64,000 nucleotides of DNA. Source: Candidatus Nanopelagicales bacterium (GTDB taxonomy: Bacteria > Actinomycetota > Actinomycetes > S36-B12). Below, piece by piece: positions 38,461 to 46,509 of the stretch (its first letter is position 1; every line of letters begins with the position of its first letter). Location: NCBI GenBank assembly GCA_018402235.1, contig JAGYJJ010000004.1, positions 1,323,256 through 1,387,255 of the forward strand, written 5' to 3'. The notes under the pieces are model-generated. The model searched no databases. It saw only the letters and a list, made by a program, of their open reading frames with translations, and had not been told where the DNA came from. The position numbers and the translations under genes are program-made.

Positions 38461-39344
38461 TGCCCAAAGCAACGACGGGAGATGTCGTGTCGACGGAAGA
38501 TCAAGCAGTCCCAACGGTGGGAGTGACCGCCGCCCTAAATGAGGACGGCCCGGCACGCGAACAGACCGTGAACACCTTCGAGTTGCACAAGGTCAACGTC
38601 CATTACGGCGACATGCTTGCTGTGAAGGACGTCTCACTCGACATCCCCCACAACCAAATCACCGCATTCATCGGTCCGTCAGGCTGCGGCAAGTCAACGC
38701 TCTTGCGTTCGCTGAACCGCATGAACGACCTCATCCCCGGTGCACGCGTTTCTGGCGACGTTCTTTATCACGGCGTGAACATGTACGGACCCAAGATCGA
38801 TCCGGTGCAGGTTCGCACGGTGATCGGCATGGTCTTCCAAAAGCCCAACCCGTTCCCGAAGTCCATCTACGACAATGTCGCGTTCGGCCCCCGCATCTTG
38901 AAGATGAAGGGCAACCTCGACGACATGGTCGAGTCATCACTTCGACGAGCAGCACTGTGGGACGAAGTGAAAGACCGACTCAAGGACAACGCATTCGGTA
39001 TGTCCGGTGGCCAGCAGCAGCGTTTGTGCATCGCCCGGGCGATCGCTGTGCAGCCCGACGTGATCCTCATGGACGAGCCGTGCTCTGCACTCGACCCGGT
39101 TTCCACCGGCAAGGTCGAGGACCTGATGCTGGAGTTGAAGAAGGAATACACGATCGTGATCGTGACCCACAACATGCAGCAGGCAGCGCGCGTGTCCGAC
39201 CTCACGGCGTTCTTCACCGTCGCGGCGATGGACCAGACCAACAGCCGCACAGGTGTGCTCGTGGAAATGGATGAGACTCGCAACATCTTCTCCAATCCCA
39301 AGGACGAGCGAACCGCCAACTACGTCACCGGCAAGTTCGGTTAG
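38460..39344 (+). CDS. pstB: Phosphate ABC transporter ATP-binding protein PstB
   Basis: 294 residues. Walker [10 protein letters not shown], signature [16 protein letters not shown], Walker [14 protein letters not shown] and switch His in [14 protein letters not shown] are all present. The N-terminus carries about 40 extra residues before the usual PstB start (residue 39 on). No phoU follows within the window. Confidence 0.97.
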   Translation: MPKATTGDVVSTEDQAVPTVGVTAALNEDGPAREQTVNTFELHKVNVHYGDMLAVKDVSLDIPHNQITAFIGPSGCGKSTLLRSLNRMNDLIPGARVSGDVLYHGVNMYGPKIDPVQVRTVIGMVFQKPNPFPKSIYDNVAFGPRILKMKGNLDDMVESSLRRAALWDEVKDRLKDNAFGMSGGQQQRLCIARAIAVQPDVILMDEPCSALDPVSTGKVEDLMLELKKEYTIVIVTHNMQQAARVSDLTAFFTVAAMDQTNSRTGVLVEMDETRNIFSNPKDERTANYVTGKFG

Positions 39345-39459
39345 ACCCGCGCAGAGCTCCCCCGCACTATCGACACCCCGCGAAGGCGGCCGCGCCCGAA
39401 CAGGCACAATGGTGGGGACTCGACCGACCGTCGAATCTGCACACAACCCAGGAGATCCC

Positions 39460-39585
39460 ATGAAGAAGCTTCTGTTGCTGGTAGTCCTCGGTGGCATCGG
39501 CTACCTGGTCTACCGCCAGTACATGGCCAGCCAGGCCGAGCAGGACCTGTGGGCCGAGGCCACGGCCGCCCCAGACCTCCGCTAA
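39460..39585 (+). CDS. DLW-39 family small membrane protein
   Basis: 41 residues: KKLLLLVVLGGIGYLVYRQY hydrophobic N-terminus followed by AEQDLWAEATAAPDLR. The AEQDLWxEAT motif defines the actinobacterial DLW-39 family, usually encoded near the gyrA tRNA genes. ATG 39460 has an AGGAG site. Function is unknown. Confidence 0.85.
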   Translation: MKKLLLLVVLGGIGYLVYRQYMASQAEQDLWAEATAAPDLR

Positions 39586-39658
39586 CCCGCATCACCCAAG
39601 CGCCGAAGGCAAACATGCCCCTCGGCTATTCTTCGGCGTCGCATTAATCGTCCCGTCC

Positions 39659-39731
39659 GGGGGCTTAGCTCAGCTGGTAGAGCGCTGCCTTTGCAAGGCA
39701 GAAGTCAGGGGTTCGAGTCCCCTAGCCTCCA
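39659..39731 (+). tRNA. tRNA-Ala (TGC)
   Basis: Acceptor GGGGGCT pairs with AGCCTCC (one G-T), discriminator A, anticodon TGC in loop TTTGCAA of stem CTGCC/GGCAG, and TΨC arm AGGGGTTCGAGTCCCCT. 73 nt. In mycobacteria it sits next to tRNA-Ile; here the pst operon and the DLW-39 gene lie between. Confidence 0.97.
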
Positions 39732-39918
39732 CTTTGTGAAGTCTCATGACTTCGTTAACCGGTGTTCGTCGTGCGAGTGATCGATGGTGTCGGGTTGGTG
39801 TAGGGCGGATAGGGGTCATTTGTCGCGGAGCGCAGGGAGGCGCAGTCCTGCGCCTCCAGACCTCGGTGTCCAGCGGAGTGAACAAGTCAAAATGACAGCG
39901 ATTTGCTAGCATTTGTGG
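39732..39918. other. Spacer between tRNA-Ala and the toxin-antitoxin genes
   Basis: Contains two hairpins: GAAGTC-TCAT-GACTTC at 39736-39751 just past the tRNA, and a perfect 10-bp GGAGGCGCAG/CTGCGCCTCC at 39836-39857. No gene seen. A -10-like TAGCAT at 39907-39912 places a start near the antitoxin ATG. Confidence 0.6.
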
Positions 39919-40167
39919 ATGGCCACACTTACCATCCGCAACCTGGACGATGCCGTGCGCGACGTTCTCCGGGAACGGGCCCGTGAGAACGGGCGCTCCA
40001 CGGAGGCCGAGGTTCGACTCCTCCTCGAACAATCCGTAGCGGGCCCGACTATTGCCACGGAGCACCGCTGCGCTCCACGACGCCGCTTCGCCGATATCGA
40101 GCCGATTGAGATCGATCACCCTGAGTCGTCACAGGAGATTCTCGACTACCTTCGTGGCGATCGATGA
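39919..40167 (+). CDS. VapB/FitA-type ribbon-helix-helix antitoxin
   Basis: 82 residues. The N-terminus (MATLTIRNLDDAVRDVLRER) followed by ENGRSTEAEVRLLLEQ is an RHH DNA-binding fold of the FitA/Arc type. The C-terminal half is a flexible toxin-binding tail. ATG 39919 is chosen; the frame-start TTG at 39913 lies on the probable transcript start. The -10-like TAGCAT is 6 nt upstream, suggesting a leaderless mRNA. Overlaps the toxin by 4 bp. Confidence 0.86.
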   Translation: MATLTIRNLDDAVRDVLRERARENGRSTEAEVRLLLEQSVAGPTIATEHRCAPRRRFADIEPIEIDHPESSQEILDYLRGDR

Positions 40168-40583
40168 TCGTCTACGTCGAGACGTCGGCCCTCACACCGT
40201 TGATCAAGAAGGAAGACACGTCCCTGAGCATTCGGGACTACTTGGGCAACCTTGTTGAGGACGGGCATCTACTCCTCACTGGCCGACTCTCTGAAACCGA
40301 ATTGCGACGAGCCGCCCATCGCTGTGGGGCCCCGCAAAGGCAGGCAACGATCGTGCTCGAAGCGCTCGCCATCGAAGAGCAGACTGCGTCGCACTTCAAG
40401 CTTGCAGGAACTATTGGTGGCACGAACCTGCGAAGCCTTGATGCCCTGCACGTCGCGACAGCGGTCGCCGCGGGATGCACGGCGATGGTCACGTTGGACG
40501 CTCGAGTTGCTGAGGCTTCCGAGGGAGTCGGCATACCCGTCCTCGATCCGAATCGTCCTGTCGAACGACCCCGTTCCACCTAG
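40164..40583 (+). CDS. VapC-type PIN-domain ribonuclease toxin
   Basis: 139 residues with the PIN-domain acidic set. These are Glu6 in VYVETSA (usually Asp), Glu in LSETELRRAAHR, Asp in SLDALHVATA and Asp in VTLDARVAEAS. Known VapC toxins cleave tRNA or rRNA. The D-to-E change at the first position is uncommon; whether it lowers activity cannot be told. Follows its antitoxin with a 4-bp overlap. Confidence 0.86.
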   Translation: MIVYVETSALTPLIKKEDTSLSIRDYLGNLVEDGHLLLTGRLSETELRRAAHRCGAPQRQATIVLEALAIEEQTASHFKLAGTIGGTNLRSLDALHVATAVAAGCTAMVTLDARVAEASEGVGIPVLDPNRPVERPRST

Positions 40584-40609
40584 AAGTAGGCACATGGAAG
40601 GATCGCCCC

Positions 40610-41129
40610 ATGGCTACTACGGCGACGATCAAGACAAACCTCGGCGACATCAACGTGAACCTGTTCCCGGACCAGGCACCCAAAACGGTGCGCAACTTCG
40701 CCGGGCTGGCCGAGGGAACCCAGGAGTGGACCGACCCGAAGGTGAAGGCCAAGTCCACCGCGCCGCTGTTACAACGGCACGATCTTCCACCGCGTGATCC
40801 CTAATTTCATGATCCAAGGCGGCGATCCCCTCGGCACTGGCACCGGCGGCCCGGGTTACCGCTTCGATGATGAGCCGCACCCCGAGCTCACCTTCGATAA
40901 GCCCTACCTGCTCGCGATGGCGAACGCTGGACCGAACACCAACGGCTCGCAGTTCTTCGTCACGGTTGCGGCCACCCCGTGGCTGAACTTCAAGCACACG
41001 ATCTTCGGTGAGGTGGCCGATCAGCCATCGCGCGACGTGGTCGATGCGATCGCAGCTGTGGAAACCGGAGGGCAAGATCGCCCTAAGCAGGACGTGGTGA
41101 TCGAGTCGATCACCATCTCACGTGACTGA
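40610..41129 (+). pseudogene. ppiA: Cyclophilin-type peptidyl-prolyl isomerase, split by a +1 frameshift
   Basis: Two frames join into about 172 residues when one T at 40769/40770 is removed. The first gives ATTATIKTNLGDINVNLFPD and ends in KSTAPL; the second continues [20 protein letters not shown] and GTGGPGYRF. Catalytic Arg (FHRV), the QFFVT-type motif ([20 protein letters not shown]) and FGEV are intact. The gene sits where ppiA lies in mycobacteria, between tRNA-Ala and crgA. An error in the base sequence is more likely than a true pseudogene. Confidence 0.85.
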
Positions 41130-41163
41130 ACTCCCGTGACCTACTGCTGATGTCCGGTACTCG

Positions 41164-42045
41164 ATGACCGAACAACCACCGTTCGGATCGGCGGAGCCTC
41201 CGGCTCCGCAAGCACCGCGCTGCTATCGGCACCCGGAAACCGAAACGTGGATACGTTGCTCGCGTTGCAATAACCCGATCTGTCCGCAGTGCATGATCGC
41301 CGCGCCTGTTGGTTACCGGTGTCCGGACTGCGTGCGCGCCGAACAGCCCGCGCAACCGGTGACTGTTGCCGGTGCCACCGCGATCCTCAAGCCGTACGTC
41401 ACTTACTCATTGATCGCAGTGAATGTCTTGGCTTTTGCCATTCAGCTGCTTGTTGGAATCAACGAGGTTGCCCGTGAGTTCGGTATGTCACCGGTCGCAA
41501 TTGGCTGGGGGGAGCAGTGGTATCGACTAGCCACCTCAATGTTCCTGCATGGTGACTTCTTGCACATTGCCTTCAACATGCTTGTCCTCTTCATCTTGGG
41601 AATGACCCTCGAACGGATTCTTGGGCATATTCGTTACTCCGTTCTATACATAGTTGCGGGTCTGGGTGGCGCAATTGCCTCTTTCGCCTTCGCACCCATC
41701 AACTCACTCTCGATAGGCGCGAGTGGAGCGGTGTTCGGAATCATGGGCGGGCTCATCATTGCCGGGCGTCGACTCCGCTATGACGTCACGCAAGTCGTTG
41801 TTTTGCTCGGTATCAATGTGGTCATTGGGTTCCTACGCCCTGGAATCGACTGGCGTGCCCACTTAGGCGGCATGATCATTGGGGCAGTCATTGCCGCGAT
41901 ATTCGTGCATGCCCCACGCAGGAGGCGAATACTCATTCAAACCAGCGGCGTTGCTGGTGTAATTCTCTTGTTGGCTGGACTCGCAGTGTGGAGAGCAGCC
42001 ATGATTCAAGAGATGTACGCCCCGATGGGAATTCCGGCCCTTTAG
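41164..42045 (+). CDS. Rhomboid family serine protease with B-box-like zinc finger
   Basis: 293 residues. A cysteine-rich N-terminus (CYRHPETETWIRCSRC, then CPQC and CPDC) forms a B-box-type zinc-binding segment. Six membrane helices follow, with the catalytic Ser in GASGAVFG and His in WRAHLGGM. Rhomboids cleave membrane proteins within the bilayer; substrate unknown. ATG 41164 is placed by the start of the Cys-rich region. Confidence 0.9.
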   Translation: MTEQPPFGSAEPPAPQAPRCYRHPETETWIRCSRCNNPICPQCMIAAPVGYRCPDCVRAEQPAQPVTVAGATAILKPYVTYSLIAVNVLAFAIQLLVGINEVAREFGMSPVAIGWGEQWYRLATSMFLHGDFLHIAFNMLVLFILGMTLERILGHIRYSVLYIVAGLGGAIASFAFAPINSLSIGASGAVFGIMGGLIIAGRRLRYDVTQVVVLLGINVVIGFLRPGIDWRAHLGGMIIGAVIAAIFVHAPRRRRILIQTSGVAGVILLLAGLAVWRAAMIQEMYAPMGIPAL

Positions 42046-42079
42046 GAACAACCTTTTTAGGACCAAGAAGGGGAAGTCC

Positions 42080-43231
42080 ATGCCCGATGCAGTGATCGTC
42101 GAAGCCGTCCGCACACCTGTAGGAATCGGTAAGCCCGGCAAAGGTGAGTTGTCCGGCATCCACCCGGTGGATCTGTCGGCAACGGTCATCGATGCACTCG
42201 TCCAGCGCTCGGGTATCGACGCGAACGCGATCGACGACGTTATCTGGGGATGCGTCAGTCAAGTCGGTGAGCAAAGCGCGAACGTTGCTCGCAACGCGGC
42301 GCTTGCCGCGGGGCTTCCCGAATCCGTGACGGGCGTGAGTATCGATCGGCAATGCGGATCAAGCCAGCAGGCGGTGCATTTCGCTGCGGCAGCAGTGATG
42401 TCTGGGCAGATGGATGTGGTGATCGCAGGTGGCGTGGAGTCGATGTCGCGCGTGCCGATGTTCTCCAATATGGCCGGCGGCGATGGTCCGTTCGGTCCGC
42501 GCATGCTGCAGCGCTACCCGGAGCTGGTGAACCAGGGCATCAGCGCGGAGATGATCGCGCAGCGGTGGAACCTCTCGCGCAATTACCTCGATGAACTTGC
42601 CGCGGAATCTCAGCAGCGTGCGGCGCGGGCAGCAAAGGACGGGTTATTTGATGCGGAGATCGTCGTCGTTGGTACTGACCATGGGAACGTAACGACCGAC
42701 CAGGGCATCCGACCCGACACCACAACCGAATCGTTGTCCGCACTCAAGCCGGCGTTTAAGGAAGACGGAGTGGTGACCGCGGGCAACGCTTCGCAGATCT
42801 CCGATGGCTCGGCCGCGCTACTGATCACCAGCTCGGATAAGGCCCGTGAACTTGGCCTCACTCCGATCGCCCGGTTGCACTCCTTCGCGATGGCCGGTGT
42901 GGATCCGGTGATCATGTTGACCGGGCCGATCCCCGCCACCGCGAAGGTGCTCGCTAAGTCGGGCCTGGGACTCGCGGACATCGGCAGCTTCGAGGTCAAT
43001 GAAGCCTTCGCCGCCGTGCTCGGGGCCTGGTACGCCGATACCGGAGCCGACCCGGCGCTCACCAATCCGCAGGGCGGGGCCATTGCCCTGGGCCACCCGC
43101 TCGGGGCGTCGGGTGCGCGGCTGATGACAACCCTGGTGCACCGGATGAAGCGCGATCAGATCCGCTACGGACTGCAAACGATGTGTGAGGGCGGCGGGAT
43201 GGCCAACGCGACTGTTCTTGAGTTGCTGTAG
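42080..43231 (+). CDS. Acetyl-CoA acetyltransferase / thiolase
   Basis: 383-residue thiolase. The acyl-accepting Cys lies in DRQCGSSQQAVHFAA, the catalytic His in ALGHPLGASGARL, and the second Cys in CEGGGMANATVLELL. Full-length thiolases of this type act in beta-oxidation or acetoacetyl-CoA synthesis; the direction cannot be read from sequence. A GAAGGGG site precedes the ATG. Confidence 0.93.
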   Translation: MPDAVIVEAVRTPVGIGKPGKGELSGIHPVDLSATVIDALVQRSGIDANAIDDVIWGCVSQVGEQSANVARNAALAAGLPESVTGVSIDRQCGSSQQAVHFAAAAVMSGQMDVVIAGGVESMSRVPMFSNMAGGDGPFGPRMLQRYPELVNQGISAEMIAQRWNLSRNYLDELAAESQQRAARAAKDGLFDAEIVVVGTDHGNVTTDQGIRPDTTTESLSALKPAFKEDGVVTAGNASQISDGSAALLITSSDKARELGLTPIARLHSFAMAGVDPVIMLTGPIPATAKVLAKSGLGLADIGSFEVNEAFAAVLGAWYADTGADPALTNPQGGAIALGHPLGASGARLMTTLVHRMKRDQIRYGLQTMCEGGGMANATVLELL

Positions 43232-43409
43232 TCACAGCAATCACAGCGCTTTCCACTTATCCCCAGGCTGTCCACAGTTGGGGATGAACCACAGCCGTGT
43301 AATTCAGATTCCCTCACGAATTCGCAATGTCAGCCGCGCAGGGGACAGACCCACTATGTGGACAACCGAACCCTTCCGCTGTGTGCTCGTGCTCAGCGCC
43401 TGCCGGCTA
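43232..43409. other. Intergenic region with DnaA-box-like 9-mers
   Basis: 178 bp between the thiolase and crgA stop codons. It holds TTATCCCCA at 43257, CTGTCCACA at 43268 and TGTGGACAA at 43357, each one or two bases from TTATCCACA. It also serves as the convergent 3' region of the thiolase and crgA genes. No gene. Confidence 0.55.
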
Positions 43410-43685
43410 CTACTTCCACTTCGTGGACAGCACAAAGCCAATGATGATGAAGCCGAAGCCGATGCCCACGTTCACCAGGCCGTTTGCCTGACCTCCGATG
43501 GAGTTCATGATCGGGATTTCCGAGCCGGCGATGTAGAAGATCACGATGTAGATCAGGCCGACCACAAAACACGCGACCATGACCGGGGCCAACCAGCTTG
43601 GTGAACCGATCTTGGCGACCTTGCGCTCGCCCTTGGACGGCGGCGGGGTGAAGGGTTCCTTCTTGCGTCCCTTGGACTCCGGCAC
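43410..43685 (-). CDS. crgA: Cell division protein CrgA
   Basis: 91 residues: a Lys/Pro-rich cytoplasmic N-terminus (ESKGRKKEPFTPPP) and two membrane helices (PVMVACFVVGLIYIVIFYI and VNVGIGFGFIIIGFVL) separated by a short loop. CrgA interacts with FtsZ/FtsQ/PBPs and limits division in Streptomyces. Conserved between rhomboid and pabA/trpG in actinobacteria. Confidence 0.92.
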   Translation of the reverse strand: MPESKGRKKEPFTPPPSKGERKVAKIGSPSWLAPVMVACFVVGLIYIVIFYIAGSEIPIMNSIGGQANGLVNVGIGFGFIIIGFVLSTKWK

Positions 43686-43773
43686 TGGTCTCTCCCTTGA
43701 TCGGCGTGCGGGGCTCGCACTTCTCGCGGTGTCCTCCTAGCCTGCCACACCCCCATCAATCCGGTACCGCACA

Positions 43774-44436
43774 ATGGCGCTGTGGAAGCTACTCGGCCCC
43801 CGGATCCTCGTGGTCGACAACTACGACTCCTTCGTATTCAACCTCGTCCAATACCTGGCCCAACTCGGCGCGGACGTGACGGTTGTCAGGAACGACGACG
43901 TCACCCCCGAGCAGTGCCGTGACTTTGACGGTGTTTTGCTCTCACCCGGACCGGGCACTCCGGAGGATGCGGGCGCGTGCATGCAGATCGTGCGCGAGTG
44001 CACCGGCGATGTGCCGATCTTCGGCGTGTGCCTTGGTCATCAGGCGATCGCTGCTGCCTTTGGCGCATCGGTAACCCAGGCCCCGGAGTTACTGCACGGC
44101 AAGACTTCGGAAGTGGTGCACCAGGACACCGGCGTGCTCGCGGGTTTGCCGCAGCACTTCACCGCAACGCGTTACCACTCACTCGCGGTGGATCCGGCGA
44201 CGATGCCCACTGAACTTGAAGTTACAGGTAGCACCGACAGCGGCGTGATCATGGCGCTGCGGCACACATCCGCGAAGGTCGAGGGTGTGCAGTTCCACCC
44301 CGAATCGGTGCTGACCGAAGGCGGGCACGAGATGCTCGCGAACTGGTTGGCCGAGTGCGGCTACCCGCAGGCGCGGGATCGGGCAAAGACGTTGCAGCCG
44401 GTGATCGGCAAACTCGAAGGCGAAGTGGACGACTAA
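43774..44436 (+). CDS. Glutamine amidotransferase of anthranilate/aminodeoxychorismate synthase
   Basis: 220 residues, class I GATase. Oxyanion strand LLSPGPGTPEDAGA, nucleophile Cys in VFGVCLGHQAIA-like segment (IFGVCLGHQ), and the His-Glu pair in VQFHPESVLTE. It supplies ammonia to the chorismate-binding subunit, not in this window, for tryptophan or folate. Sequence alone does not separate TrpG from PabA. Divergent from crgA; convergent with pknB. Confidence 0.92.
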   Translation: MALWKLLGPRILVVDNYDSFVFNLVQYLAQLGADVTVVRNDDVTPEQCRDFDGVLLSPGPGTPEDAGACMQIVRECTGDVPIFGVCLGHQAIAAAFGASVTQAPELLHGKTSEVVHQDTGVLAGLPQHFTATRYHSLAVDPATMPTELEVTGSTDSGVIMALRHTSAKVEGVQFHPESVLTEGGHEMLANWLAECGYPQARDRAKTLQPVIGKLEGEVDD

Positions 44437-44451
44437 CCCCACCAACCCACC

Positions 44452-44569
44452 CGCGAACCGCCCCGCCTGGACATTCGAACCTCCCCGGAATCAACACCGA
44501 ACCGCCCCCCAAGGGCGGTTCGTGTTCTCTCCCGGGGCGGTTCGGCGCTCCAGGCGGGGCGGTTCGCGC
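44452..44569. repeat. Inverted-repeat complex between convergent genes
   Basis: Left arm CGCGAACCGCCCCGCCTGGA starts at 44452; right arm ending TCCAGGCGGGGCGGTTCGCG lies at 44549-44569 (20 of 21 pair). Between them a perfect hairpin CGAACCGCCC/GGGCGGTTCG sits at 44498-44522. Related to the 22-bp units at 2389 and 13181, with G for T in GAACC(T/G)CCCCG. Bidirectional terminator role is likely. Confidence 0.8.
44498..44522. terminator. Hairpin terminator, bidirectional
   Basis: 10-bp perfect stem CGAACCGCCC, loop CCCAA, GGGCGGTTCG, between the convergent pabA/trpG and pknB genes. Confidence 0.7.
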
Positions 44570-44578
44570 GGGGGAGGG

Positions 44579-46444
44579 TTAGCCGACGGGAACGGTCGGC
44601 GCCGGTTGCGGCTCGGGCACCTCGGTTGGCTCGGGCGCCGGTGGCTCGGTCGGCTCCACTGGTGCATCGGTGGGTGCCGGCGGATCGATCGGCGGTTCGG
44701 TGGGCAGATTCGGATCGACCGTCGGTTCCACCGGTGCACCGGCAACCGAAACCGTGATCGTCACCACCGACCCGCGTTCCAAAGGCGTACCCGGCTGCGG
44801 AGATTGCGCCAACACGATGCCCGGCGGCTCAAGCGTTGACTCCTGCTCAACCACCTGCACCTCGAAACCGGCTTGCGCAAGATCGCTGAGTGCTTGGGCT
44901 TGCGTCACCTCGCGAACGTCGGGCACCTCGACCAACCCTGAGGAGATGACCACGGCAACCGCACTTCCGGCCGCGAGTTGCGCGCCCTCGGCGGGATCTT
45001 GAGCCAGCACGTAACCGGCCGGCTGGTTGGAGTCCTCTTCGCTCACGTCCCCCAATTGCAAGTTCGCATCACTGAGCGCAGTTCGCACGGCCTCCAACGA
45101 CGTAAGCCCGATCAACTGCGGCACCGTTGCCTGCTCGCGCCCAGTACTGATCGTGACGTTGACGGCCTGTCCTTGTTCGATGCTCTCGCCGGCCGCGGGC
45201 TGTTGCGCGATGACCGTCCCGGGCTCACGATCGGAGATCTCCGGGGTTTGCGCACCAAGTCGCAACTCGAAGTCGGCCAAGGTCTCGGTTGACTGCTCCA
45301 GGGTTAAGCCATCGAGATTGGGAACGGTCACCAACGACGCCGACGTTCCCCCGAAGATGAAACGTCCGATAGCCAGAGCACCCAGCACCGCGATAGCAAC
45401 CGCGGACAGGCTGATCACCCAAAACAGCGTGCTGCGACCAGCGCGACCGCGCCTCTTTCGCGAGGTGTCGTAGATCGGATCGGAGTAATCGTCGTCAAAT
45501 CCGCGCGAGGTGGCCGCTTGCACAGGCGCCATCTGTCGGGTTGCGTCGGCAACGATGGTTGGTACCGCTGCGGTGACCGGTGCACCGGCAATCGCTCGTT
45601 CCACGTCGGAGCGGAACTCCACCGAACTTTGGTAGCGATCGTCGGCTCGCTTGGCCAGTGAGCGCAGGACTACTGCGTCGATCTCTGGTGAAACCCCGGA
45701 GTCGACCTGTGAAGGCGGGGAGGGCATCTCACTTACGTGTTGGTACGCGATGGCCACCGCGCTATCGCCGGTGAAGGGTGGGCGACCCACCAGCAGCTCA
45801 AAGAGCAGAACACCGGTCGAGTACAGATCACTTCGCGCATCGACAACTTCGCCGCGTGCTTGCTCGGGGGACAGGTACTGCGCGGTTCCCATCACTGCAG
45901 ACGCCGACGTCATGGTCTGGCCTGCCTCATTGATGGCACGCGCGATACCGAAGTCCATCACCTTGACATCGCCGGTGCGGGTGAGCATCACGTTGGCTGG
46001 CTTGATGTCGCGGTGCACGATGCCGTGCCGGTGCGCGTAGTCCAATGCGGTCAACACACCAGCGGCGATTTCCAGCGCACGCTCGGGAAGCAAACGACGA
46101 CCACTGGCCAGCAATTGCCGAAGCGTCATGCCGTCGACGTATTCCATGACGATGTAGGGAACAACCACCGTGTGACCGTCAGGGTCGGTGAGGACGTCTT
46201 CGCCGGTGTCGTAGACGGCAACGATATTGGGGTGGTTCAGCGACGCAGCACTTTGCGCCTCACGGCGGAAGCGGGCTTGGAATGCGGGGTCTTTGGCGAG
46301 GTCCGGGCGCAGGATCTTGATCGCCACCCGGCGCCCCAGGCGTAGGTCGCGGCCCTCGTGAACCTCGGCCATACCGCCACGGCCGATGACCTCGCCGACC
46401 TGATACCGGTCGCCGAGCATCTTGCTGGGCTCAGCCTCGCTCAC
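44579..46444 (-). CDS. pknB: Serine/threonine protein kinase PknB with PASTA domains
   Basis: 621 residues. The kinase domain is complete: P-loop GRGGMAEV (21-28), Lys43, HRDIKPANVM (from 144), DFG at 164-166 and activation segment TMTSASAVMGTAQYLSPEQA. One transmembrane helix near 339-361 follows. Three PASTA domains (about 370-575; mycobacterial PknB has four) lead to a Pro/Glu/Thr-rich tail of about 45 residues. It senses peptidoglycan fragments and phosphorylates envelope regulators. Last gene of the pstP-rodA-pbpA-pknB operon; pknA, usually beside it, is absent. Confidence 0.96.
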   Translation of the reverse strand: MSEAEPSKMLGDRYQVGEVIGRGGMAEVHEGRDLRLGRRVAIKILRPDLAKDPAFQARFRREAQSAASLNHPNIVAVYDTGEDVLTDPDGHTVVVPYIVMEYVDGMTLRQLLASGRRLLPERALEIAAGVLTALDYAHRHGIVHRDIKPANVMLTRTGDVKVMDFGIARAINEAGQTMTSASAVMGTAQYLSPEQARGEVVDARSDLYSTGVLLFELLVGRPPFTGDSAVAIAYQHVSEMPSPPSQVDSGVSPEIDAVVLRSLAKRADDRYQSSVEFRSDVERAIAGAPVTAAVPTIVADATRQMAPVQAATSRGFDDDYSDPIYDTSRKRRGRAGRSTLFWVISLSAVAIAVLGALAIGRFIFGGTSASLVTVPNLDGLTLEQSTETLADFELRLGAQTPEISDREPGTVIAQQPAAGESIEQGQAVNVTISTGREQATVPQLIGLTSLEAVRTALSDANLQLGDVSEEDSNQPAGYVLAQDPAEGAQLAAGSAVAVVISSGLVEVPDVREVTQAQALSDLAQAGFEVQVVEQESTLEPPGIVLAQSPQPGTPLERGSVVTITVSVAGAPVEPTVDPNLPTEPPIDPPAPTDAPVEPTEPPAPEPTEVPEPQPAPTVPVG

Positions 46445-46509
46445 GATCTATCCCTCTCCGTCAAAGACTCGTCATTCTCTCAGGTCGATGCTCGAGCCCT
46501 GGTCAGCAA

